A stretch of 64,000 bases of DNA, from positions 31,518,036 to 31,582,035 of the forward strand of contig NC_079891.1 in the NCBI RefSeq assembly GCF_024868665.1, in the 5' to 3' direction. The position numbers and the translations under genes were made by a program. The DNA is from Triplophysa rosa (lineage: Eukaryota > Chordata > Actinopteri > Cypriniformes > Nemacheilidae). How positions within the stretch are numbered: position 1 is the stretch's first letter; the number at the start of each line of letters is the position of its first letter. Below, piece after piece: positions 47,991 to 59,830 of the stretch. The notes beneath the pieces were generated by a model. The model saw nothing but the letters and a program-made list of their open reading frames with translations, ran no database searches and was not told the DNA's origin.

Positions 47991-48247
47991 TTAAAGTTAT
48001 AGTTCATTTAAAGATGAAAATTCTGTCATCGTTTACTCACCCGATCATGTCAATCCTATGACTTTCTTTCCTCCGCAAAACACATATTTGAAAGAACGCT
48101 GGTATAGACTTACATTATACGAATGCAAAACCCCCAAGACATTTCTCAAAATGTCTTCTTTTGTCTTCCACAGAAGAATACAGGTTTGAATAACATAAGG
48201 GTGAAAAAACTACAGATTTTTTTATGTGGGGAGAACTATCCCTTTAA
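47991..48247. mobile_element. TTAA-flanked MITE (AGTTCACCC family), short copy
   Basis: TTAAAGTTATAGTTCATTTAA at the left and GGAGAACTATCCCTTTAA at the right give TTAA at both edges (47991-47994, 48244-48247). The interior has ATTCTGTCATCGTTTACTC and AGAATACAGGTTTGAATAAC. Confidence 0.75.
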
Positions 48248-49658
48248 GACAGCTATATAGACGTTTGTTTGTGTGTGTGAAAAGTTGAACAACAGCTGGA
48301 CTAAAACTTAGGAGTTCAGATTTAAGCGTGCAGGTGTTTTTTGCATCCAGCTGCTTCAACCAAGACACCCCCAACCCCTCCCCACCAGATCCATTTGGGA
48401 GCATTTTGGTTTTTAGACAGGTTAGAAAGAATGGACGTTGACTTTTGGGATGACCTGACTATTTAGAAAAATCAACATTGAGGACAATAACAAACACAAC
48501 ACGTGCCGCTAGACATTGTGTTCGTACGTGGGTTTGTGTGCATGTGTGTACGTGTATTTATTTTCCATACAGTATGACTTTTTCTTGCTTCTAGTCGTGC
48601 GTTCGTTGCCGATGTGACCTAGATTGTTCCAAACGTATCGTAAAGCTTTTTTTAATAAGTGTGGAAGGTTCAACTTGAGGCGGAGAGAGTCTCAGTTAGG
48701 GGTTAAACACTTTAACAGACGGCCTAACACACACACAATAGCTCTCCCAGATGGGCCATGCTTCTAATTAAGGCCTAAATTGAGTTTGCAGGTCATTTGA
48801 TTCAAGTAATCTGATACGAGATATTCGCAGAAGTTAATTTTTTGCGTGTGGGTGTACAAGTCTTGCCATTTGCCTCGTGATTTGGCATGTATTACTATAT
48901 CTTATAATCGATCATAAGGTTAAAGGTTTACTAACTGTTCAGAAACTTAATCTCTTTAAACTTCCCCTCCTGTCTTATTCAATACCCATCTGACTCTCTC
49001 TCTCTCATGCATCTCATCTTTCATGCGCTATATTCTCGTCATGATATGGATTCATGCATGTATTATACGCGCCTTTGACGTGGTATGACAGCTTTTCATG
49101 AGAGCGTATCTCTAACTACACACTCTCTCTCTCTCTCTCTCTCTCCCTTTCATGTGGATTTGCTTCCATCTCAGAGAGAAAGAGAGAGAGATCACACTCT
49201 AGAGAGGGACATTACCCTGATTGAAAGCGCCCACCCCTTACCCCCGGGCGTGCCGTGACCTTCAGTCACTTGTCCGTGTGTGTATCTTACACCCCCACAT
49301 GCACGTCGGTGAAAAAAGGTCCTCTGGTACTTTTAGTGAAAAGCAGAAGATTGAGAGAGGAGTCTGGGGAAGGAATGGTTTTGCAGTCGGTACGCAGGAG
49401 AATAGAGGAGGGGATCAGGACAGAGTCAATATATTTAACATGAAACTGAAATTCAGCCATGCAAAACATTGCCTGACATTCAAAATTCATAAACTTTTCC
49501 ACATTCACACGCATATTAATTTTTAGCTCTGTTCTGAAATCTTGTGGGCTACCTACCTTTTCAAGGCAGTGCTGTTTGAATCCTCTGTGGCCATCCCAGA
49601 ATGCCTTGCAACAAGATTGATAAAAAGAGAGTGAGAGAAAATACGAGAAATATTGCTA
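48248..49658. other. Non-coding DNA with CT and GA tracts
   Basis: (CT)n at 49121-49144 and GA-rich DNA at 49174-49192 form a short inverted pair. The rest is unique. Frames at 49221-49526 overlap on both strands and have no domain. Confidence 0.35.
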
Positions 49659-50310
49659 GCACTTTACAATAAGGTGCTATTTGTTAACAATCAGTTAATG
49701 CGTTAGCTAACATGAACTAACAATGAACGATACTTCTACAGCATTTATTAATATTAATTTGTGTTAATTTTAGCATTTCCTAATACATTATTAAAATCAA
49801 ACCTTGTCACTGTTAACATTAGTTAATGCACCATGAACTAACATAAATAACTGTATTGACATGAACTAACATTGACAAAGATTAATAAATGCTGAAAAAC
49901 TACATTGTTCATTGTTAGCTAATGTTAGTTATTACACGGCTCGTCGGAATGCTTGATTCTGATTGGCCAGTCGCAACATTTGCAGGTTCATTATTTCCAG
50001 ATAACATCCGCTCAAAACTAATAACACCCTGTAACCCGGACGCTGCAAATCATTTTGAAAGGGGCAGTTTAATATTACACAAAAATGAATTATAAATATG
50101 TCTTTTAATAACATATATGACATTATATTTACAAGTGATTAAACCAAATTGCCTGTTTGTGACATTTGAACGTAGTTTCTTACCTTAAAACCGAAACCTA
50201 AAAACACTGTCTGGGCTTATTTCTGTAACAACCGGCTGCCTGTACATTATCCCTTACCTAATGCATTTACTAATGTTAACTAATAGCACTTTATTGTAAA
50301 GTGTTACCAA
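49659..50310. mobile_element. MITE with CACTTTACAATAAGG ends, carrying a nested insert
   Basis: AGCACTTTACAATAAGGTGC on the left is mirrored by AGCACTTTATTGTAAAGTG at about 50286-50303. The body has repeated words TTAACATTAGTTAATGCA and AACATGAACTAACA. The right arm is separated from the left by the foreign block 49929-50262. Confidence 0.75.
49929..50262. mobile_element. TTATTACAC-type repeat nested in the MITE, copy 2
   Basis: It begins TTATTACACGGCTCGTCGGAA, GATTCTGATTGGCCAGTCGC, matching 11008 onward. It ends GGCTGCCTGTACATTATCC, matching the end at about 11750. At 334 bp it is less than half the length of the first copy, with the AT-rich centre largely absent. Confidence 0.6.
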
Positions 50311-52231
50311 AATATTAAATGAGACAATTACAGGTATTGAGAAGCTAGTCAAAGAGAAAAAGTGATTTATTTCAGAGATAGCTTTCTCTCCCCTGACCAG
50401 AACACAACAATGAAGCAAATAGGTCTGCGGGGTGAGAAAGATGGAGGTGGAGTGAAGGAGAGATAGTGGGATGATTTGGGTAATATTGGGGTAGTGGGGC
50501 GTGCGAGGGAAATCAGACGCGAGGCAATTGTCGCGATAGAATAAGCATTCGCTTAAATTGAAGACCTCAGACTTTGCAAATTGCCTTAGATAACAGTGTC
50601 ACGAAAACAAGGCGAGTCATTTGTGTTTCTGCCTCCTTGTGAGTTCGCACACAAAAGAAAGAGTAAAAATAACAATCCCCTCTCTCTCTCTTTCTTTCTG
50701 CTTATCTCGCTTTATCTCAGAGGCTCTCATTTGGCTGCAGGAAGTGAATGGATAGGCATGTCTGGCCATTGGTTGCTGATCGTAAATAGCTTTACGCCGT
50801 CTCACATGCTGGGAAGGAGAAGAAAGACGATAAAAGGGGGGAGGAAAGAAGAAAGGAAATAGAAAGATAAAGAGGGAACTCTAACGTGGGCTGGGGAGAG
50901 ACAGAGTAGGACGAGAAGACAAGAAACTAAAACTACAGAAGAACAGAAGTCATAGAGGGAGCCGATTACTGCGTCCGCATATCAATGACACCAAAGACAT
51001 GCATTTGAACCATGCCAACCCTGCAGACGCTCGGAGACGAACTCAAAATAGATGCATTTCGAAACAGATGCCGCTCAGCGAAATACAAGGAAAACAAAAC
51101 CAGCAGGGGAAAAAAACGAATAAATAAATTTGTCCCAACATGAAATGCGACTACAGATACTCGCGAATCAGCATAAATGCATGCCAGCGTTCCCAGAGAC
51201 GAACACGCTGGATGTTGATTAAACCCGATCCGGCTTCCTTCCGTCATTGAGATCCTTCCTGTTTACATTAGCCGAACCAACACCAGATCTTCCATTGATC
51301 TCTCTTATCGTCTACTAAAATGCTCTCTTCCTCTCTCTCTTTACATATTGAACAGTGTGTCAAGTAGAGCGAAGGTGTCAGTTTCACATCGTACGGCATC
51401 TCTAGACAATTACTGAACGGCGCGGCATGACTCCCTATTAACTCCGCTAACAGGAAACACTAAAGGGCCGCTGAGGTGGATTGTGGGCCTTCTGCCTTCT
51501 CGCTCTACCTTCACTTATTCTAACCAAATGAGATGGATGTCAATGAATGGAGGATACAAATAGCCTCTCCACCTCTGGCCTCAGGACCTCTGGCTGACAG
51601 GAACAGCAGGGCAGAGAAAGAGAGAGACGGGGGAAAAGTATGGGCTACAGGACAATTAACCCCCCGAGGGAGCACAGCGGGCACGCCGCACTTCCAGCCT
51701 ATTAGCATATAAAAGTGCTGAACCTGAGTAAGACACAGCTACAGGAGGGGGTTACTCACATTATTCACATCAGTATTTTTTATTTGCATTAAATAGTCTG
51801 TCTGTCTATGTATGATCATTCTTTCCTGCATACTAACACAGTGAAATATGCTATTTCACAGACTATGCTTAACTTTTGCTTCTCTATCGCCATCTCTGTT
51901 TGAAACATAAAACTGCAGTTTACGTATCTTCAAGTGGATTTAAGTCAAATTATGTCAAACAGCTCAATTTAGAAATCATGATTATTAGCTTATGGTTGTG
52001 AGTGTGTTATATGTTTTATACTTGATCAAACGTAATTCGGCTTACACTGACAAAAGTGCTCTACACAAACACTGTACGTTGCACAATCCAGTCAAATACA
52101 GAATAAAAACATCAACAAATAAAAACATCAAAACTATAATAACACCAAAAATAAATGTACCTCTATAATTCAAGGTAATGTTTTTAACTAAAAAATATTT
52201 AAAAAAAAGAGTGTTTAAATGTATTTTGATA
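50311..52231. other. Non-coding DNA with a purine-rich stretch 50810-50960
   Basis: 50810-50960 is strongly A/G-rich on the plus strand. 50960-51720 is unique and mixed. No exon recognised. Confidence 0.3.
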
Positions 52232-52232
52232 T

Positions 52233-52560
52233 ACTTGCTCAATAAGTCTTTTTTATTTTTAACAACTAAATTAAAAAATAAAAAGTTAATAAATGTGCTT
52301 TTATGTACTTGCTCACTGTTTTTAACTAACTAACTAAATAAATAAATGTACTTGCTTAAAAAGTATTTTTTATTTTTAACAACTAAATGAATAAATACAA
52401 AGTAAATAAATGTACTTTTATGTACTTGATCAAATTTTTAACTAAACAAATAAAAAAGTAATTAAATGTACTGTTATGTACTTGCTCAATACGTCTTTTT
52501 TAGTGAATAAATAAACAGTAAATAAATCTACTTTTATGAATGTGCTCCTTATTTTTTTAA
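52233..52560. repeat. AT-rich minisatellite, about six units starting ACTTGCTCA
   Basis: Units begin near 52233, 52307, 52350, 52424, 52480 and 52540 with ACTTGCTCA or a one- to two-base variant. Each continues with TTTTTAAC, AACTAAATAAATAAA and TGTACTTTTATGT. Spacing is 74, 43, 74, 56 and 60 bp, so units vary by internal deletion. The 74-bp unit occurs twice, suggesting a higher-order duplication. Confidence 0.7.
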
Positions 52561-54321
52561 CTGTAATAAGTTATGGATTGCAGTTTTAAAAGAACAAGCA
52601 TGTAGCCTTTGTATTTCTCAATTCAATAATTATTACTTTAGGTTTTTATGTAATAACTCAACTGTCAATAACAAACAAAATAAATAAATAAAGCAGTCTT
52701 TCTGTTTTTCCTCATAACATTTTGACGCAGATTTTACCTGTCATATTTCATGGGCTTGTATTGTGATCTCAAATGCAGTAATGTAGGATCTGTGTGTGCA
52801 TAGAAACGTCATGTCACTACACAATAGAAGGATTGAATGCAAGCGTCTCCCTGTAAAATATTGTACGCACAGCAAAATACAGAATATTCATCCTAGGCTC
52901 TCAGCCAGCTCCGCAAACATGCTACGGCTCTTTGCTAAAACGATTATGCGCTCCAGCAGTCATTGGTAAAATCATAAAAGCAAAAATACAACCGTAATCG
53001 TTATTGCATAATGTTGAATCCGATCCTGTCGCATAAAGCTATTTACTGTGCTGATTTTTGGTGTCTTTAAAAGAATTGCAACGACCAACACATCTCTCTT
53101 AAAGACCCCTACGGGACCATATGCCCTGAATGTGGTTACCGTTGCATTGTCTGCTAATTGCTTTGTTACTGTCGACGTGCTGCCGCGCACTAAAACGCTT
53201 CTCACGTGCGGTGTGGAATCAACTTATATCTCGAGCTGAACAGGGGATGCACGTGAAACCGGCCGGATAACAAGGGGACGTGGATGTCATTAATGAGGCT
53301 GATTGAATTGGGAACACATGCAGCATTAATGATGGGTCAGAGAGGGTATCCCAGCATCCTCGGCTCCGGGGGGCATGAGGCAGAGAGAGTGACTGTTGCA
53401 GAACTGTCTCCCGAGCACAAACACACGTTCACTCATCAGCATCCACTTAAACCTGATCATTAAAACGGGAACAAGGTCAGAGATGGACCACATCTGAAAA
53501 GAGAGAGAGACAGAAAAGAGAAATGTGCTATGTAAATGAGAAAAAATGTCAAAAACATGACTATGAAATAAATGATCATTTGTAGCATTCTGTGGTAGTT
53601 TTGAATAATGACCACTAAACAGTATACTGACCACTGTGCTAGTTTCACGTCTCCCATGTTACTATGTGGGTTGTTTTATTCTCATAAAGTTTCACCTCTA
53701 ATCTACATTTCGCGTCTTGTTTATTTACTTATTTTGGTAATGAGCCATGCAAACTACAGTCAGCCAAGCATGATGGCAAAAGAAACCCGCTCAGATTTAT
53801 ATTAATCACCCTTTTAGAGTTTCCAGTAGAAAAGAAATATCATCTGTTTAATGACTGAGCAATAGAGCATTGCGATTAAAAAGAAAAAGAAGGGGACACT
53901 GGGTTAATATCCCATTTGTCTCCACAAAGAATTTCACAAGAGTTCAATCTGTCTCAAGTTTCCCAAGATCCCAAAGTCTGCAATCATACATTTCTAAATA
54001 AACCCAATTTCTTAGCAAATTCTCCCAAGATTGATGTATCCAAGCTGTGCCATCCACCAGTATTTTTTTATAGCGTTTTCCGTATGTCAAACTCCAAATG
54101 GACATGAACTTGTATGGTCTGGTGTCACATAGTCATTTTATAATGTTACTGGCGAGTAAACTAATGGTCTGCAACTGTTTTTACAGATTTTATGTTTTAT
54201 GATTGATTGAGTATTCTATGTCATGTTGTTTTTTGGCCTGGACACTCCTGTAAAAGAGATTTTGACTCTCAGTGAGTCTGTATCCTGGTAAAATATAGGA
54301 CAAATAAATAAATAAAAACTT
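52561..54321. other. Unique non-coding DNA, candidate conserved block 52880-53470
   Basis: 52880-53470 is non-repetitive, moderately GC-rich and full of CACGTG-like and TTAATGA-like words. It is a candidate regulatory element in the presumed sema4c intron. No exon is supported; frames of 60-100 aa overlap on opposite strands. Confidence 0.3.
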
Positions 54322-54780
54322 GAGCTGTGTCCAAAATCGCATCCCGTGACAGTACGTTCTGAATTTGAATAAGTACCTAACTTGACTGTTAAAACGTTTT
54401 TTTTCTATATAGTATGAGTGGCGGTAGTATGAATACATTTCGGACATGTTTTACTGTCATGTGACCTGTATGCCTTTTTTCAGCTATGACGTATTAACAC
54501 CAACCTGTGCGTTGGCGTTGATGAAAACATAATTTAGTTGTGAGAAATTACTCTATCGGCACTTACATTTTAAAACGGACATCTGTATTCTGCTTTTTTA
54601 TTTACTTTTGAAATTTGACTGTTGCTCAACTCCCGTGGCATCATGGGAAAGAGGACTGCTCACCTCGGCGGAAGCAGTAGACCATCCGGGTATTTCTCAC
54701 CTACTGTTTTTTGCATACGGACATACTATTTATGAATCGTACTGATTCTCGCCTACTTTCATGCTATATTTCAGACGCAG
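54322..54780. mobile_element. DNA-element-like repeat starting GAGCTGTGTCCAAAATCGC
   Basis: The left end is a terminus I know from common fish DNA elements. The words AGTATGA, GACATACT and GCATACGG recur in both senses towards the right. The right end (AAATATAGCATG in reverse) is diverged, so the boundary is approximate. Confidence 0.5.
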
Positions 54781-54784
54781 GGAC

Positions 54785-55080
54785 TGTTGATACCTAAAGT
54801 ACCAGTCGAAGCAAAGAGTGCTTTTGAGGAAACAGCGCGGCCGCCATTTTGGGGTGAAAATGCTTGATAACTGACATGGTTTCTAGCGAGCCAAGGCTTT
54901 TGTCATCATGTATTATCATCATTCAGGTTGAATTTCAGCTTTAATGTTTTTATTTTTTAACAAAGCAGCTGATATTGCCATCGCGACAGCAAAAGGCCGA
55001 GTCGCTTTCACCCCAAAATGGTGCGCCGGTGTTACAATGGAACGTTCTATTGAGTTTCACCTCTTGGTATCTATACTCTT
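54785..55080. mobile_element. Foldback element with CGCCATTTTGGGGTGAAA arms
   Basis: CCGCCATTTTGGGGTGAAA at about 54841-54859 is mirrored by TTTCACCCCAAAATGGTGC at about 55006-55024. Outer words (GTACCAGTCGAAGCAAAGAGT / ACTCTTTGGTCG) also pair loosely. Non-coding. Confidence 0.6.
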
Positions 55081-55568
55081 TGGTCGAAAGTTTGGAAACA
55101 CTCATTCTTTATTTTGATTTTTCCCACCTTTTAAAATAATGGTAAACTTACAGAGTTGGACAAATGTAAGTGTGGGAATTGTTGTGTCTAAAAGCATTTC
55201 AAATAAATCAAAACTATATTTTAGCATCTTCAAAGTAGCCACCCTTGGACAAGACTTGCAAAATCGTTCTCTTGGCATTTTATCATTCAGCTTCTTGAGG
55301 TCTCACCCTGGGAAGCTTTTTAAAGAGTATTGAAGGAATTTCCAGTCTATTCGGGGCACTTGTTTGTTACTTTTTCTTCATTATTCGGTCTAAATCATCC
55401 GTTTCAAAAATATCTTTAAAACTTTTTTTTGATTTCTAATGAAAGAAATTGATACGTTGCCACAATTATACGTCTACAAAAGTAATTTAAGATATTTAAG
55501 CACACGATTTTTAAGATCATTAGAAACATTTCAGTCAAGTGTTTTCAAACTTTTGACTGGTACTGTAT
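55081..55568 (-). mobile_element. Tc1-like transposon remnant
   Basis: TGGTCGAAAGTTTGGAAACACT (55081) and the inverted end AGTGTTTTCAAACTTTTGAC, TGGTACTGTA (to 55568) are the diverged termini of a common fish Tc1 family. On the minus strand between them, a transposase C-terminal relic is visible: MPRERFCKS, then RVATLKMLKYSF, in the position where Tc1 proteins end in MPR..KA..K. Most of the transposase is deleted and the left terminus is eroded. Confidence 0.65.
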
Positions 55569-57226
55569 ATAAAATGAATCTCCTGAGCTACAAAAGAGCA
55601 ACCTCTGAGCTATTTTACTACAGGTTATGTTGTGATAATTTCTGGCTGACTGTACGTTATCCTGGACATAGTTTGAATAAAAACAAACAGTGAGATGTAC
55701 CGTAGATAGCTGTACACAAAGTAAGAAGAAAAAGGTGCATCTTTACACTTCATTACCTTTCTCTTTCTTCTCTTTCTCTCTTGGCTTTTGGTTTGAACTT
55801 GAAATGCAGATGTTTTGCTCAGACTGAAGGCCGTGATATGACAGGAAGGAGGTTTTTTTCCCGGGGAACAGGAAGTGGGATGCGTCTGTAACCACCTACA
55901 GGCCTGCAGCTGATCAAACTCCTTCTCATTATCAGACTTTCATCTCTTCTCATTCACTAATGAAACAGCTCACGGCTTGTCGTTGTCCGAGAACAGACAC
56001 GCAAACACATCATTCAACTCGCACGAGCTGTCTGCCTCCCACTCTTTCACGCAGTCCCGCTTCCAACATCATCAGTCACACTTACAGCACGCATTCAGTC
56101 TGACCAAAAACGACGTTCACACTTTCTTCCACCGAAAAACACATCAGATAACACATGCATGCCGGTCGCAGGCGCTGTCAAAAACAAAGCCGACCAATCA
56201 GCATTACCTAAGGCTCTCTGAAATCCAATCCTCAGAGTATTTGTAAAAGTCTGAGATGCTCTCAGAGTACCTTTAAAAATATGACATTCTTTCCAAAAGC
56301 CTGAGATTCTTTTGGAAGGCCTGAAACCAGCAACAAGTGGGGTTTAGTGCAGGACTAAGACCTTGAGAGGGTTTGATACCGCAGGCCAGTTGGTGAGGCA
56401 CCTACTGCCCCACTTCCGCGGCTATAAAAGATCCCTGCCTGCTACTCTAGGGGGTTGAAAGCACGCTGCCATGTTATGACTGTGCCGTCTAATTTTATAC
56501 AGAAATAAACAGATCATATGCTGAAGGCAGTATCGTTTAGCAGTATGTAATGTACATTGCGATGACGTTGAGCTGCCGAGTGGTCACTTTCTGGAACTGT
56601 TGACGTGGTACAAAGATAGTGGCAGGATGTTGGGAAATTTCCTTCCCGTTCCTCCGGCCACTGACATGCGATGGGATTTTGTTTAATATTCATTAAAGGA
56701 GAGCGATCGAGAGCGAAGGAAAAATCTTGAGCGTGACACTGGAAAAACGTGTTTATGTTAAGGGGTGGAGACATCCTCTTTTCCATCTTTTGTATGTTCA
56801 GGCTTTAACTTCACAGCCCGCATTCATCCGTCATGAACTCACCATTGCCCTTGACATCTGCCGTCTCATGGGGGTCAACAGGCCGTAGTTAAGATGAGGA
56901 ACGCAGGGCTCAGACGTTTGTTCCAGAGAGGACCTTATTATTGACAGGAAGACAAGAGGAAGTAAATGCGAGTGGGCAATAGATTGAAAGGACACAGGAA
57001 ACGCTTTAGACTGGTCATCACTCAACCTTTGCCCTTTTTCCGGACATGTATTAAAAACGCAGGAAAACCCAGTTGTGTGTTTTCTTTAGGGAGGAGTTCA
57101 TTGCAAAACTCTGTCTATACATCTGTGTCACGCGGGGTCACTTACTTGGGCAAAAGGATGACAATTGTTACTCGGCTGTCCATTCTTTTAATATCAGGTT
57201 TTCAATTCTGTTTGATTTGTTGCGAT
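55569..57226. other. Non-coding DNA
   Basis: 55590-55665 resembles the tail of the TTATTACAC-type repeat (GGCTGACTGTACGTTATCC). The rest is unique. Frames up to 90 aa have no domain. Confidence 0.3.
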
Positions 57227-57715
57227 ATGTGACCCTGGAACACAAAACCAGTCATAAGTAGCACGGGTATATTGGTAGCGATAGCCAACAATACATTGTA
57301 TGGGTCAAAAGGATCGATTTTTCTTTTATGCCAAAAACCATTAGGATATAAAGTAAAGATCATGTTCCATGAAGACATTTTGTACATTTCCTACCGTAAA
57401 TATATCAAAACTTTATTTTTGTGAGTGAATGCAGCAAAAGGAGCGGAAACACGCCTACAAACATCGCTCGCTGCTGCCCGCTCTTTGGAAATTACCCCCT
57501 CAAGTTTGGTATCTATGTAAAGCTTCGAATTTTAGCTTTCGGGTTCTTCTCTCCACAACATCATTACAGTGGTAAGCCAATAGAGAGTGTTAAACACAAC
57601 TTTAAAGGCGATTTTCTCAATACTTTTTTTTTGCACATTCAGATTCCAGATTTTCATATAGTTCAAAATATGGGGGGAAAATGAACCCTTATGGTTTTGT
57701 GGTCCAGGGTCACAT
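57227..57715. mobile_element. DNA element with ATGTGACCCTGG ends
   Basis: ATGTGACCCTGGAACACAAA on the left is mirrored by TTTGTGGTCCAGGGTCACAT on the right. These ends and several inner words (GGCGATTTTCTCAATA, CAGATTCCAGATTTTCA) match a cyprinid repeat I recognise. The centre from about 57430 to 57590 is GC-richer and does not look like that family, so it may be foreign or captured sequence. Confidence 0.68.
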
Positions 57716-58207
57716 GTGTGTTAATATGTCAGCAAATTTTGCATTTAAGTTTAGCACATCCAAATGGCAAAACAATAAAAACACATTTTTTTATTGAAAT
57801 GTAACATTTTCAGCTCATGCCAATGTGCAGGCTAGCTGAGAATGTTCCACCTGATTTGCACGTGATAAGCAAGTTTTTTTACTCACCGCTTCTGGTGGCT
57901 TCAGGGTTGTTTTTCAGAGACCGAGCACAGGGGCTTTGAGGACCCTCTGCTCTGTTGCTGTTAGAGCTCGATCTATAATCCCTCCACAGTTCAAGCATGA
58001 TCATATGAACCTCTCACAGCTCACAGCCAGAACTCTTTCAGTGAAGGGCACTGGACGGCTTTTTGGAGATAAAGAGATTACAGTTAGGACTGCAATAGCT
58101 AATTGTGAATTTTGGGTTGGAAAGCTATGTGCAATATGTTAAGTATATGTAAAATGTATATTTTAAACCTTTTTTATGTATTGCATACAGTAAAGTAGTG
58201 TTTAAAC
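57716..58207. other. Non-coding DNA
   Basis: Nothing recognised. The 68-codon frame at 57936 shows no domain. Confidence 0.3.
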
Positions 58208-58533
58208 TAGGGCTGTCAAACGATTAATCGCGATTAATCGCATCCATAATAAAAGTTTGTGTTTACATTATATATGTCTGTGTACATATGCATATTCATT
58301 TTGTATTTATAAAAACATACACATGCATATATTTAAGAAAAATATAAAAAATAATAAACATTTATATATAATTTAAATTATTGGTAAATATAAATAAATA
58401 CGTGTAAATAATTCCTAAATATGTATACAGGTATGTGTATGTGTTTATAAATACAAAATGAAAATGCACAGTGCATAGACATATATTATGTAAACACAAA
58501 CGATTAATCGCGATTAATCGTTTGACAGCCCTA
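58208..58533. mobile_element. hAT-type MITE, TAGGGCTGTCAAACG family, copy 3 (best preserved)
   Basis: TAGGGCTGTCAAACGATTAA at the left and TTAATCGTTTGACAGCCCTA at the right are perfect inverted ends. Flanking 8-mers GTTTAAAC (58200-58207) and GTTTTAAC (58534-58541) match in 7 of 8 positions, as expected for a hAT target duplication with one later substitution. Confidence 0.9.
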
Positions 58534-58583
58534 GTTTTAACCCTTTCACGCTTACTCAATCTGAAAATCTCATTTCCGTTTAG

Positions 58584-58620
58584 GCATTTAGCAGATGCTA
58601 TTACTCAAAGCAACTGCAAG
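58584..58620 (-). repeat. SINE/L2-type tail fragment
   Basis: GCATTTAGCAGATGCTATTA then CTCAAAGCAACTGCA is the reverse complement of the tail seen at 22363-22398. No SINE head is found on its right. Confidence 0.65.
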
Positions 58621-59830
58621 AATTAGGAAACTATAAAGCGATATACTATAGGGAAATAAATCTTAGAGTAAAATATGTGAAAAAAAAGTTCAAATCTTTT
58701 CAAAAACAAACAAAAAATCTTACCGAGGTTCTGATAGTTTATGCATAAGGGGTCAATACTAAAAATATATATTTCAAATTAAAAACAGGAAATTGAAATG
58801 AGCTTTTTGTTTATCTGCTCAATCAGTTATAAATAAGATACAATTCTCAAATCTCATCTACTTGTTGCACTAGTCTGAGTTAAACTAAGTCTCTCCTCGC
58901 AACTTGGATAAAAGAGTCACATCGATCCAATAAAACAGTGGCATGCAAGGGGAGATTCGACTCATCGAATTGCTATATTGCAGCCCCTCTATTACGGCCC
59001 GAGCCATTTGGAGCAAATCGCCACAATCTCTCACTTGTTATCTCGCACGCTTTCTGTCTCTCTCTTTTTCATGCTAATGAAAAAAGAAAAACAGAAATCA
59101 ATGGCGGTGAGATTGCTCCAGCACGGTCCGCTTCTCCATTCAATGATGGTGAGAGGTCGCCCCTCCAAACTTGCTTATCGGCCCGAACATTTAAATTCGC
59201 ACAACCTTTCGGGCTGAATGATAAAACGCAGCGGAGGCATAGAGTGGTTTTTATTTTGTTATCTGCGCCGCTAAACAGTATTTGACATTTGACGCACATT
59301 TAAAAGTCAATGGGTTTGCTCTCAAATCAGCAAATATTATCAAGGCCATAATTTCCCTTTTTAATGGAGAGAAACAGGTGTGACTTGATGATTAGAGTAA
59401 ATGTGTGAATATGGCAAATGCTGAACAGACAGGACCGCTACAGTTTTTTCCCCACTCTTTCCTCGCTTCAGGCATCATCACACAACGCAACCTCCAATTA
59501 TAATTACAAACGCATCTCTTGTTGTCCGCGGCTGTCAAAATCAGGCCTTTCTCCATACGTGACATGTTTCTCATAAACGGCCGGGCGTCGTGTTGATGCT
59601 GCCGCGCTTTGACAAGCATCCGCGATTTAGCTGGTGGTCTGCCAAAATGCATTTATTGTGGTACCTTTTGAAACAGTGTACAGTCTGTCATTAAATTGTC
59701 GCCACTGTGTTTGTCTCTCCGTGAACAGTTCCAGCTCCGCTGGGATCGTGACGGGGAGGCTCTGGGGAGGTGGAGCCCGTCTCATAATCACTTTTGTTTA
59801 TGTTTTGTTATTTTCTTTATCTCTCGACAG
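58621..59830. other. Presumed 3' end of sema4c intron 1, with acceptor site
   Basis: 58920-59640 is unique and evenly composed and could hold conserved regulatory sequence. The last 35 bases are a clear polypyrimidine tract (TTTTGTTATTTTCTTTATCT) ending in CTCGACAG, a good splice acceptor at 59829-59830. Confidence 0.45.
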
